Positions 26,132-35,624 of a DNA stretch of 64,000 nucleotides are shown piece by piece. Every line of letters starts with the position of its first letter. Position 1 is the stretch's first letter. A program made the position numbers and the translations under genes. The stretch covers positions 1 through 64,000 of the forward strand of contig CAVSPO010000018.1 of NCBI GenBank assembly GCA_963730005.1, in the 5' to 3' direction. The DNA comes from CAVSPO01 sp963730005. GTDB taxonomy: Bacteria; Actinomycetota; Actinomycetes; Propionibacteriales; Propionibacteriaceae. The notes under the pieces were generated by a model. It was given only the letters and a program-made list of their open reading frames with translations. It was not told the DNA's origin and did no database searches.

Positions 26132-28452
26132 TCACGCAGCGTAGAGCCACGCCTGGACGCGATCCAGTTGGGCGCGGAGTGCCTCTCCCCCGCCGAAGAC
26201 CCGGGCAAGATCGACGGGCGACCCCAGCTCCCCCAGCGGCGCCAGGCGGAACACCTCCGTCGTCTCCAGGTCGGTCACCCCGAACTTCTCGTAGCGGGCG
26301 AGGAGCCCCTCCAGGACCGCCCTCGCCTCCGCGGTCTGCGCGGCGAGCTCGGCCGTGTGCTGCTCGCGCACCTGACGGACGCGCTCGGACCGGGTGCGGG
26401 CCGGGCGATTCCAGGCCACCTGCAGGAGGGCGTCCAGGGGGTCGCTGTCGGTCAGCCCGGCGGACTCGACGAGGCCGGCCACGTCGATGCCCTGCGCCGC
26501 GAGCGAGGCAGCCAGGGCATGGCGGGAGGGCGCCTGCGACCAGCGCTCGCGCAGTGTCGTCCTCATCACCCTCTGCGGCGACGCGCTCGCGGACCCAGGC
26601 GCCGTACTCGGTGAGCAGCAGCCGACCCGAAGCCACGTCAGGGACGAGGCGCGCTTCGCCAACCACGCTGAAGTTGCCGTCGTCCACGTAGAGCTTCCGC
26701 CCCCGTTGTGGAGCCCGGCTCGACGCCCGTCGGGTCGTGCACCTCGAAGGGCGGGACGGGCTCCTCCACCCATGGGTCATCGAGCGGCTCAGTCCCGACC
26801 GGCGCCGGACTTCCGGACCCACCGCATCCGCGCCGACTACCTCGCCGTCGGCGTCCACCACTTCGCGCGTGATGTCGGTCGGGTAGCCATCGAAGTCGGG
26901 GTCCTCGAACAGGACCGTCGCGCCGACGTAGTCGATGATCTCGAAGCTGGTCTTGCCCTTGTCGGGGAACAGCCGTGTGCCCCGGCCAATGATCTGCTTG
27001 AACTCCACCATGGAGCCGACTGGGCGGAACAGGACCACGAACTTGAGGTCCTCGACGTCCACGCCCGTGGACAACAGGCGGGACGTGTGGCCACGACGGG
27101 GCTCACCTTGTCCGGGTCGGTGAAGTCGCCGAGCAGTCGCTCCTTCTCCCCCTCCACACCCACGATGCGCACCACCCACTCGGGGTCGGCCGCGACCAGA
27201 TCAGGGTTCTCTGCGACGAGGGCGCGGCGCATCTCGTCCGCGTGCTCGGTGTCGACGCAGAACACGATGCAGCGCGCGGTGGCGTCCAGTCGGAGGATGC
27301 TCGACAGGTGACGGGAGGCCAGCCGCGTCCGGGCCAGCAGGGACACCACCCGCTCGAAGTCGCGCGTCGTGTAGACGCCCTCGGGTACCTCGCGTCCCAT
27401 GCGGTCGAGCTGGCCCGGGGCCGGCTCCCAGCCCTCGGCGTCCGGGGACAGGACGACCCGCCGCACGCGATACGGCGCCAGGAAGCCGTCCTCGATGCCC
27501 TGGCGCAGCGAGTACCGGTACACCGGGTTCCCGAAGTACTCGTAGCTGTTCACGCGGTCGCTGCGAGGCGTCGCGGTGAGCCCGAGTTGGACGGCGCTGG
27601 CGAAGTAGTCGAGGACTGCGCGCCACGCCGAGTTCTCCTCCGCGCTGCCGCGATGGCACTCGTCGACGATCACCAGGTCGAAGAAGTCCGGCCGGAACGC
27701 CTCGAACAGGGCCTCCCGGTCGCCGCCCGCAGCAAGCGCCTGGTACGTCGCGAAGTAGATCTCGCGACTGGTGTCGACGCCGCCGCGAACCCGGTTGAGG
27801 AGGTCCGCCGCCGAAGGCCGGGATGAAGTCCTTGCGCATGGGCTGCGACAGGAGTTGGTCCCGGTCGGCGAGGTAGAGCACCGGTAGTTTCGGTGCGGCC
27901 GCACAGCGGCCTCGTAGGCCGCAGCTTCGCCACGATCTGCATGGCCGTGAACGTCTTGCCAGTGCCCGTGGCCATGAGCAGCAGCACGCGCTGGCGTCCG
28001 CGCGCGATGGCGGCGAGGACGCGGTTGATGGCCACCGCCTGGTAGTACCGCGGCGTGATCACGTCACCAGCCGCGTCGCGGCGTCCGCGGTTGAGGGGCT
28101 GCTGCAGCAGCGAGGAGCCAGTGTCGTCGAGGCCGTGGAGTTGTCTGGTACTCGTCCAAGGCCACGGCTGGTGCCGCGAACTCGGAGACCCGGCGCTCGT
28201 GGCCGGTGCGCAGGTTGTGCTCGATGATCTCGACGCCGTTGGTGCGTAGGCGAGCGGGGCATCAAGTTGCTGCGCGTAGCGCAGCGCCTGTTGAAGGCCG
28301 TCCGCGGCGGACCGGTACTGACGCTTGGCCTCTACACGGCAGTCGACAGGCCGGGGCGGCTTCGAGCACGTAGTCGACGAATCCGGAGCCAAGCTGCCGC
28401 GTCACGCCGCCGAGGGTCGCAACGCGTTGAGCGGCGACGGAGAACTGCTCGA
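26132..28452 (-). pseudogene. hsdR: Type I restriction endonuclease subunit (5'-truncated, many frameshifts)
   Basis: ATP-dependent translocase/nuclease subunit broken into at least seven frame segments. Recognisable in order: VEAKRQYRSAADGLQQALRY (nuclease region with the VEAK lysine), LLLMATGTGKTFTAMQIVAK (Walker A, about 27960), DLVIVDECHRGSAEE (DECH, about 27660), LGLTATP, EFKQIIGRGTRLFPDKG (motif VI region, about 26990), and the C-terminal ALRAQLDRVQAWLYAA. Sequence homologous to HsdR begins abruptly at 28452, where low-GC DNA starts, so the first 50-60 residues are missing. Either a decayed gene or a poorly sequenced one at a chimeric junction. Confidence 0.8.
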
Positions 28453-29220
28453 TTTTATTAATAAATTTTTATTAAATATATAATCAAAAAATTAAAATAA
28501 ATTTATATTAATAGGCTGCAGCGTATAGTAGAGCTACGGTGCTGCTGCGCTACACGTCGGGATTGAATACTGGTGCTGGATGCATAAGGAGGGTGAGAAA
28601 GGGCATAGTTTGTAATGAGATCGGGACGCTGGGTGAGGAGAATGGAAGAATGCTGGACAAGGAGCTGATGACTGCGTGGAGGGAGTACTTTTGTTGTTGC
28701 AGGGAAACGAGGGGATAAGAGTAAGGCTGCACAGAGTCAAGTGCAGGAATGGAACGGACTTGCTGTGGTGTATGCAGACTGCGCAGAGGTGGGAGGCATA
28801 TTTGTGATGGGGCTGGTGAATGGAGGCGCGTTCAGTTGGAGTTCAGTTCGGTGGGTTGACAAGGATGTTAAATTGGGGAGATTTATGAGGGAGGAGAGTT
28901 TGCCGACTGAACACACGCGTGCAGAATGTGAGAGACTACGGTAATAGCAGTACTAGGTTATGGGATTTTGCGAGCGGGAATACGCAAGCTGAGAGAAATG
29001 GCTACGGCGGCAGATTGTTTGAGTGTCGGAGTGTAGGGAACGATGCACGTCTGTACGTGATGAGATGAACGCGGTGACTTGCTGGTTATAGTGCCGGTCG
29101 ATGGTGTAGTACGCATCAGATAACTACGCTGCATACGTATAGTGATAACGCAATTAGAGTACACGAGCGCGTCGCTGGAACTCGCGTTGAGACCGCACCA
29201 TCGAATGCATTCGTTCACAG
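28453..29220. other. Low-GC foreign segment, no gene recognised
   Basis: Composition changes sharply here. The first 65 bases are almost pure A/T (runs such as TTATTAATAAATTTTTATT) and the rest is about 45-50% GC against about 68% elsewhere. All open frames are short, without a ribosome binding site or recognisable protein. The left edge cuts hsdR in mid-domain. Codon and word use look unlike the host, even eukaryote-like. Options are a foreign insertion or an assembly chimera. Confidence 0.7.
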
Positions 29221-29660
29221 CACCTAGGGGGAGTCAGAGAGAACACGGAGGTTCGACATAGCTGCGATGAAGCACGCCGTCTGCTGACCGAGATGGACGC
29301 CAGCCAGGAGCCCACCACAAAGGCCTGACTGCGAGCACGAGTGCAGCCACGGAGGCTCAGCTCCGAGACAGTGGGAAGTGGGAGACCGTACGTCATTACC
29401 AAGTGTCCCTGAAGCCCGGCGATGTCGAACTGCCCCGACTGGAGCTCTCGTACGTTGCCCGCCGCAGCGGGGCGCTCGATAATTCGCCAACCAAGGTGCC
29501 TTCGCGATTCTCCTTTAGGTCATTGATGCAACGGGATCGAGTGATGTCTACGAGCGTCCGTTCACGCTTCACCGCACTGCGTCCGGTCCAACGCGCACGG
29601 ACTCGTCTCCGCACCGGGGTTCAACGGCTCCTCACTGGTACTGAGCACTCGTCCCTGTCC

Positions 29661-29689
29661 CTGTCTTCCGGGTAGCAAACGGAAGACAG
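29661..29689. terminator. Perfect hairpin 1
   Basis: Stem CTGTCTTCCG / CGGAAGACAG (10 bp, no mismatch) with a 9-base loop GGTAGCAAA. No T-run follows on either strand. It could terminate transcription from the upstream foreign segment or be an element end. Confidence 0.4.
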
Positions 29690-29718
29690 CCAAGACTGAC
29701 CGACTGCGAGCCTGTTTG

Positions 29719-29751
29719 GTGCTTTCAGTCCGCAAGGCGCACTGAAAGCAC
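29719..29751. terminator. Perfect hairpin 2
   Basis: Stem GTGCTTTCAGT / ACTGAAAGCAC (11 bp, no mismatch) with an 11-base loop CCGCAAGGCGC, 30 bases after hairpin 1. The loop itself has GCG/CGC complementarity. Possible transcription barrier ahead of the EamA gene. Confidence 0.4.
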
Positions 29752-29855
29752 TTCTGACTAGCAGGAAGAGTGAAGGCCGCATCTGTTCCAGCCCCACGGC
29801 TCGGGAAGCGAGCTGGCCGCACGACGAGGGCCGTCGCTTGAGGGGGAGGACATCG

Positions 29856-30830
29856 GTGTCGACCGTGCGGGCTCACACTGGGCCGCAAATCGGGCGGTCG
29901 ATCGCATTTGCCGTCACCGCTGGCGTCCTGCTGGGGACAGCAGGCACGGCCTCCGCGTTCGGTCCCGCCGAAGCAACGCCGGCTGCACTCGGTGCTCTGC
30001 GCCTGGCGGTCGGTGCGGTGGCGCTGCTGGCGTTCCTGCCGTGGCTCGGAGGCAGTTGGGCGAACATCCCTCACCTGCTGCGCCGACCGACGATCTGGAT
30101 CATGGCCGCTGGGTCGGCCGCCTACCAGCTGCTGTTCTTCGGCGCTGTTGCGCGTTCCGGCGTGGCCCTGAGCACGTTGGTCGCCGTCGGCGCGGGCCCG
30201 GTGTTCACCGGGCTGCTCAGCTGGGCGGTCCTGCGAAACCGGCCCAATGTCGTCTGGGCCGGTGCAACGGCGCTCGCCATCGTGGGCCTTCTGCTGCGCT
30301 CTTCGGGCCAGTTGGTCGTGGGTGACGTCTTGGGCCTGGTCATGGCGCTCGGCGCTGGGCTGTGCTCAGCCGCGTACATCGTCGCTGCCAAGGCCGCACT
30401 CGATCGTGGCGGTCACGTCGTCGAGTTGCCGTGCCTGGCGTACCTGCTCGGCACCTTGATGCTCACTCCGCTGCTCACCCGACAGCCTCTTGGTTGGCTC
30501 GGCACACCCGGCGGCGTCGTCCTCGTGCTCTACCTCGGCGTGGTCTCCATGGCGCTGGCCAACGTGTTCCACGTCCGTGGCCTGCGCGGACTTCCACCGG
30601 GCCCGGCCGCCACCCTGCAGCTGGCCGACCCGATGACCGCCACCGTCCTCGGGGTCCTGGTGCTCGGCGAGACCATTGCGCCGCTCGGCCTCCTCGGCCT
30701 GGTGCTCGTCCTGGTAGGGATGCTTCTGCAAGGCAGAGCCTTGGGCGCGTCCCGCGAGGAAACCGTCGCGGAACCGGCCGGTGAGGCGAGGCAGATCAAC
30801 GCGCGACTGTTTGAACCCGTCGCGACTTGA
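29856..30830 (+). CDS. EamA/DMT-family transporter
   Basis: 324 residues, about ten transmembrane helices in two EamA repeats (first ends near LLRSSGQLVVGDVLG, second ends near LVLVGMLLQGRAL, with the repeat-2 hallmark ADPMTATVLGVLVLGE). These drug/metabolite exporters move amino acids or other small solutes out of the cell; the substrate is not predictable. GTG 29856 is chosen for the GGGGGAGG located 6 bases upstream. Intact, normal host composition. Confidence 0.88.
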   Translation: MSTVRAHTGPQIGRSIAFAVTAGVLLGTAGTASAFGPAEATPAALGALRLAVGAVALLAFLPWLGGSWANIPHLLRRPTIWIMAAGSAAYQLLFFGAVARSGVALSTLVAVGAGPVFTGLLSWAVLRNRPNVVWAGATALAIVGLLLRSSGQLVVGDVLGLVMALGAGLCSAAYIVAAKAALDRGGHVVELPCLAYLLGTLMLTPLLTRQPLGWLGTPGGVVLVLYLGVVSMALANVFHVRGLRGLPPGPAATLQLADPMTATVLGVLVLGETIAPLGLLGLVLVLVGMLLQGRALGASREETVAEPAGEARQINARLFEPVAT

Positions 30831-30864
30831 GGCGCGTCTTTCGATCGTCCGGACGCTGGACAGC

Positions 30865-31338
30865 TCAGGCGAGGCGCATTCGGGCCAGGCGAGCAGGCGC
30901 GCCACCTCCGCTGATGTCGGGCCGGATCGTCAACTCCAGGACGGTCACCCCGGCCAGGTCGACGTGCACGTCCTCGGTTTCAGTGGTGGCACCCTGGGGA
31001 CTGAAGTTCCACTGCTGGCGCACGATCTCCTGGAAGGAGCCCCCACCGTCGCCGGACCATCGCAGGAGGAACTCCTGGGTGCGTTCATGGTCAGGATCGG
31101 TGAACTCCAGCCAGATCCGGCGCAGGTGCTGCGGCTCCGGAAACAGGATCCGGATGGTCTGTTCCCCGGGCCCGGCTGCACGCCAGCCCAGGGCCGGTGA
31201 CGGGGAGAGCGCGGCCTCGATCGGATGGGCCGGGTCCTCGGAGGTGATCTCGACCTCGGCCAGTGCGTCGAGATCCAGCCAGTCGTCACCTTCTGGTGTC
31301 GTGCTGTCCTGGGTGGAGGGAATGATCCGCTTGCGCAT
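30865..31338 (-). CDS. Conserved discoidin-like (galactose-binding-fold) protein
   Basis: 157 residues with the conserved pattern WLDLDALAEVEITSEDP, GWRAAGPGEQTIRI, RTQEFLLRWS, IVRQQWNFSPQG and VTVLELTIRPDISGG. I recognise this as a widespread family annotated as carbohydrate-binding or F5/8-type-C-like, without proven ligand. No signal peptide, so cytosolic. The start ATG 31338 has AGAGGAGC upstream. Convergent with the EamA gene. Confidence 0.75.
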   Translation of the reverse strand: MRKRIIPSTQDSTTPEGDDWLDLDALAEVEITSEDPAHPIEAALSPSPALGWRAAGPGEQTIRILFPEPQHLRRIWLEFTDPDHERTQEFLLRWSGDGGGSFQEIVRQQWNFSPQGATTETEDVHVDLAGVTVLELTIRPDISGGGAPARLARMRLA

Positions 31339-31507
31339 GAATGCTCCTCTGGCGGGAATGACCCCATTGTGCTGGATGGGACGCGGCGATGTTGGGCTGA
31401 GGTCGATGTCGCTCGGATCAGGGGCGACAGTGCGATCTGACTGCCACCGGGTGAGCCTGGCCAAAGTGATGCTGGCAAGGGGCATCGGCTTGCTCACCTG
31501 ACACAGA

Positions 31508-31540
31508 CAGGGGCGGCGTCCGTGCTGGACGCCGCCCCTG
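31508..31540 (-). terminator. Strong hairpin after adh
   Basis: Perfect 14-bp stem CAGGGGCGGCGTCC / GGACGCCGCCCCTG with a 5-base loop, 12 bases beyond the stop of the minus-strand alcohol dehydrogenase. The clearest single-gene terminator in the window. Confidence 0.85.
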
Positions 31541-31552
31541 CGCCTGTTCAGG

Positions 31553-32653
31553 TCAGAAGACGATCACGGGCTTGATGACTTCGCCGCTGGCGGAGTCGGC
31601 AAAGCCGGAGTTGATGTCCTCGAACTTGTACTTCTTGATCATCTTGTCGAACGGGAAGCGGCCCTGCTGCCACAGTTCGATGAGCCGGGGCAGGAACACC
31701 TGTGGTACCGACGAGCCTTCGATCACGGTCTTGAAGGTCCAGCCCTTGGGCAGGGAGCCGCCGACCTCGAACGGAACCGTCGTTCCGGGTGCGGGCGCAC
31801 CCACCAGGACGATGACGCCACGGATAGCGAGGGCGTCCGCGGCCTGCAGGAGCAGCGCCGGGATGCCGGTGGTGTCGAGGGCGAAGTTGATCCCCTTGCC
31901 TCCGGTGATGGCCATCAACTCCTCGACCACGTTGGCGGTCCTGGAGTTGATGGTGTGGGTGGCGCCGAGTTCCGTTGCGAGGTCGAGCCGGGCGTCGTGG
32001 ATATCGATCGCGATGATCTTCGTGCACCCAGCAACCCGGGCCGCCATGATGCCCGCATCGCCGACGGCGCCGGCTCCGAAAACGGCGATCGACGTACCTG
32101 CGGCCGGCTTCATCTCGTTGAGAACGGCGCCGGCTCCGGTGTTGATGCCGCAACCGAGTGGGCCGAGGATCTCCAGGTCGAGTTCCTTCGGCACCACCAC
32201 GATGCTGTTCTCGACGGCGTTGGTGTAGCTGGCGAACGACGACTGCCCGAAGAAGTGCGAGCCGATCGCTTCGTCGCCCTTGCTGAACGCCTTGGATCCG
32301 TCCGTCCGGGCGCCGCCAAACAACTGGGCCCAGGTGCTCTCGCAGTAGGTGGGCTGGCCGCTGCGGCACATGTCGCACTTGCCGCAGTACGCCGCAGCAA
32401 GGATGACATGGTCGCCGACGGCACAGGTGGTGACCGCCGAGCCGATGGCCTCGACGACGCCGGAACCCTCATGTCCGAGGACGGCGGGCAGTGGGGTCGG
32501 GTAGACCCCGTCACGCACGATGGCGTCGGTGTGGCAGATTCCGCTGCCGACCATCCGGACGCGTACCTCGTTGGGGCGGATGTCGTCGAGTTCAAGTTCC
32601 TCGATGGTGAGGGGCTGGAAGTTCTGGCGGGCAACCGCTGCGTTGATCTTCAT
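31553..32653 (-). CDS. Zinc-dependent alcohol dehydrogenase
   Basis: 366 residues, MDR superfamily, NAD(P)-dependent aryl-alcohol-dehydrogenase-like. Catalytic zinc ligands in GICHTD and GHEGSGVVEAIG; structural zinc Cys4 in CGKCDMCRSGQPTYC; nucleotide fold FGAGAVGDAGIMAA. ATG 32653 has AAGGAGGACCACAAA upstream. It lies directly behind an aldehyde dehydrogenase remnant, so the two once formed an alcohol-to-acid pair. Confidence 0.92.
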   Translation of the reverse strand: MKINAAVARQNFQPLTIEELELDDIRPNEVRVRMVGSGICHTDAIVRDGVYPTPLPAVLGHEGSGVVEAIGSAVTTCAVGDHVILAAAYCGKCDMCRSGQPTYCESTWAQLFGGARTDGSKAFSKGDEAIGSHFFGQSSFASYTNAVENSIVVVPKELDLEILGPLGCGINTGAGAVLNEMKPAAGTSIAVFGAGAVGDAGIMAARVAGCTKIIAIDIHDARLDLATELGATHTINSRTANVVEELMAITGGKGINFALDTTGIPALLLQAADALAIRGVIVLVGAPAPGTTVPFEVGGSLPKGWTFKTVIEGSSVPQVFLPRLIELWQQGRFPFDKMIKKYKFEDINSGFADSASGEVIKPVIVF

Positions 32654-32688
32654 TTTGTGGTCCTCCTTGACTCGGCAAAGGCTGGTGG

Positions 32689-32822
32689 CTAGTTCTTCAT
32701 CGCGGAGTAGTTGTGCACATCGGTGTACTCCTCCATGGCCCAGATCCCGTACTCGCGGCCGATGCCCCACTGCTTGACGCCGCCGAACGGGCGCGCAGGT
32801 CCGGTGGTGGGGATGCTCTTGC
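32689..32822 (-). pseudogene. Aldehyde dehydrogenase C-terminal remnant
   Basis: The last 43 residues of an aldehyde dehydrogenase, IPTTGPARPFGGVKQWGIGR followed by EYGIWAMEEYTDVHN and the stop. The PFGG-K-x-x-GIGRE motif is diagnostic for the family C-terminus. Homology ends near 32822 and the preceding sequence (GAATTCAAAAAATCGC on the minus strand) is unrelated. More than 90% of the gene is missing. It sits 35 bases upstream of the alcohol dehydrogenase. Confidence 0.75.
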
Positions 32823-32964
32823 ATGCGATTTTTTGAATTCTAGGTGCGGGCCGCCGCGAACTCCACGGCAAGTACCTGCGAAAGGCGAAACGGCTGATGC
32901 GGCGAACGCAAGGTTGCCGACGTGGGTTGGACGGAGCAGCATGGCAGCACCAATCACCTGACCG
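32823..32964. other. Junction sequence, no gene seen
   Basis: 142 bases between the aldehyde dehydrogenase stump and the phosphotransferase-like gene. It contains the short A/T patch GATTTTTTGAATTC and otherwise host-like sequence without a convincing frame. It probably marks the deletion or rearrangement breakpoint. Confidence 0.4.
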
Positions 32965-35552
32965 TCACGCCTCCACCAGGGGTGACGCGGGTGCCTCCTG
33001 AGTAATGTCGTGCTGGTCCAGGAAGGTGATGGTCCCCGCGGTGCCGTCCAGCCGGATGCGCCGCCCGTCGGCAAGGACGTGAGTCGCCCCACCCACGCCG
33101 ACGACGGCCGGGATGCCATACTCGCGAGCCACCACCGAGCCGTGGGTCATCATGCCCCCGACCTCGGTGATCAGCCCGGAAGCGGTGAGGAACAGCGGCG
33201 TCCAGGCCGGGTCGGTGCCCCGGCAGACGAGGATCTCGCCGTGTTGCAGCTCGCTGGTCCGCGGGTCGTGGACAACCCGCACCGCCCCCTCGACCACACC
33301 GGGCGACACCCCCGACCCCGCAAGGTCGGCGCCGCCGGCGTCCGTGATGCCCTCGAAGAAGGTGCGTCCATCGCTGACAAGGACCACCGGCACCCTGACG
33401 CGGCGCAACTCGCGTTCGCGAACCGCCCGCCGCTGCTGGACCAGCCCACGCAGGTCGCCACGCCCGAAGGCACCGGTCAACTCGTCGACGTCGAGGAAGA
33501 ACACGTCGTCTGCGGCGTCCAGCACACCGGCCTCAACCAGGTCGCGTCCGGACGCCAGCAGTGCGGTCCGGATCAGGCCGAACGCCCGGATGATCGTGAA
33601 CTTCGGTGTTTCGCGAGCGCCGATGAGCCCACGAACCCGTCCGGCCACGAACCGCACCAACCAACCGCGGCGACCGGACGCCGCCGCAAGCTTGCGGATC
33701 GCGTCCTCCGCCTCAACGACGCCGCGCCGGTAGACGGCGTCCGGACTGCGAGCAGGATCGTCGATCGTCACGTAGGACGCCACCGTGCGCAGCACCCCTT
33801 CCGGCTGCTCGCGCCAACGAGGGGCACCCAGGTCGATCTCGGCCACCCCGCGCATGCCGTAGCGGCTCATGAACCCGGACAAGGCGTCCTGGGCGACGGG
33901 CGGCAGCGAGTTCCCCAGAAAACGCGCAGTGAGGTCGTCCGGGCCGACGGAGTCGAAGACGGCGCTGGCTGCGGGGTCCGCCCGGATCGCCTCGGCCACC
34001 TTCCACAGGGCAAGGTCCATCTCGGTGGTGACGTTGCCGGGCACTCCGCGCAGCACGGCGAGGGCCAGTTCGTTGGCGTCCGGCAGGCCGGTGCGAGCCG
34101 CCAGCCTGCGCAGCCGGACCAGCAGGGCCATCGCGACCGGGAACACCCGACCGAAGGCGGGCAGCAGGGTGGGGAACCCGATCCGGCTGAAGCCATCGAG
34201 CACTTTCAGACGGGCGGCCAGACGCTGGTCGTGCTGGGCGATCGACTCGGCGGCGTCCAGCCGTTCGGCCAACCCCGCCAACAACCCATCCACGGTGCGG
34301 TTGAGGCGGGCGCGGGCCCGATCCGGATCGGCGATCGACTGCGGCGCCCGGGGCAGGAGCCAGCCTGCGATGGGGACCGCGGTGCGCAGGAAGGCCTTGC
34401 CCGCGCCCTTGGCGGGTGCGAACGCGGGCTCCGCGGACAGTCGTCCCAGGATGCTGGCCGCGCTCGGCTCGACGATCGGCAAAGCCAATTGGTACAGGCG
34501 AGCTCCCGGCCCGGACGCCATCACACGATCGAGACGAATCCACAGCCTCTCGCCCGCGGGCCAGATGAATGTGTTGGAACGATGATCCAGTTCTCGGCCG
34601 AACAGATCGCCGGCGCGCGCGATCGCCCGGCGCAGCACGTCGCGACCCAGGGGGGTGATGGGGTCGAGCATGCCCTGGACAGCACCGAAGCTGAGCCAGA
34701 TCTGGTCGCCCGGCAGGTCGGGGTCGGGCAGCGGGTACAGCGAGGTGATCGGGCGGGCCTGGACCAGCTGCAGGGTGTCACCGACGCGCGTCCACTCGAC
34801 GTCCTGCGGGCCGCCGAAACTGTCGGCCACACGTCGCCCCAGGTCGACCAGAGCCCCCAGTTGCGCGTCCGACAAGGTGGCCTGCTCGCCTTGGGTGGTG
34901 CGTTCCAGCACCGCCCCGGACGCCGTTTCGACCAGGTAGTGGTCGGGGGTGACCTGGCCCGACACCAGCTTCTCGCCGAGCCCCGGGACAGCGTCCACCA
35001 CGGTGTGGCCGCGGTGGCCGGTCAGCGGGTCTGCCGTGAACAACACCCCGGACACCTCGGCGGCCACCATCTCCTGGACGACCAGGGCCAGCGACACGCC
35101 GTCGTGGGGAACCGCGTTGCGGGCGCGGTAGCTGATGGCGCGTTCGGTCCACAGGCTCGACCAGCACTCGACGACGGCGGCCAGGACGGCGTCCAGACCA
35201 CGGACGTCGAGGAAGGTGTCCTGCTGGCCGGCGAAGGAGGCCTCCGGCAGGTCCTCGGCCGTGGCCGAGCTGCGCACCGCCACCGGCCTGTCGAGCAGCG
35301 GTGCGACGACCTCAGCGAGCCGGGCGCGCTGCCCCGCAGGGATCGGGCGTCGGAACGCCGCCCGGATCTGCTCGGACGCCGTCGCGGCCGGGGCTTCGAG
35401 CGCAGCCGCGATCACCGTCTCCAGTCCGTGGGCGTCCAGGAAAGCCCGGTACTCGTCGGTACCCAGCACCACGAAGGGCGGCACGTCGAAGCTGCCTCCC
35501 GAAGCCGGACGAGATTGGCACCCTTGCCGCCCAGCAGGTCGAGATCGGTCAT
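32965..35552 (-). pseudogene. Rifampin-phosphotransferase-like PEP-synthase-family enzyme (one frameshift)
   Basis: About 862 residues if one base is restored near 35500. The N-terminal ATP-grasp PPDK_N domain begins MTDLDLLGGKGANLVRL (ATG 35552) and continues in the next frame FDVPPFVVLG, VAVRSSATAEDLPEASFAGQ. A long helical middle region follows, then the swivelling His domain at the extreme C-terminus (GGMMTHGSVVAREYGIPAVV, catalytic His). This ATP-grasp/helical/His order is that of rifampin phosphotransferase rather than PEP synthase, which has a C-terminal TIM barrel. Rifampin inactivation is possible; the real substrate is unproven. The lesion reads GCAGCTTC where GCAGGCTTC is expected. 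Confidence 0.75.
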
Positions 35553-35624
35553 GGCCCATTGTCGCCCCTCAGCGCGACGCCCGAACCCGGCACCGACGAA
35601 CACAGGCCACGCGGAGAACCCATT

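Larger units (their letters stand above)
29221..29855. other. Intermediate-GC segment with two hairpins, no gene recognised
   Basis: About 58% GC, between the AT-rich segment and the EamA gene. Frames of 70-90 codons exist on both strands (for example 29403-29675 plus and 29396-29614 minus) but they overlap each other, lack conserved motifs and are not called. The last 200 bases hold two perfect hairpins (listed separately). The region from about 29770 looks like normal host leader sequence. Confidence 0.5.

Noticed and set aside
26132..28452. Programmed ribosomal frameshifting in hsdR
   Set aside because: Too many breaks at unrelated sequences, with no slippery heptamer or conserved pattern.
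28453..29220. Small genes in the low-GC segment (for example 28741-28944)
   Set aside because: No ribosome binding site, motif or consistent codon use; frames are as long as chance allows at this composition.
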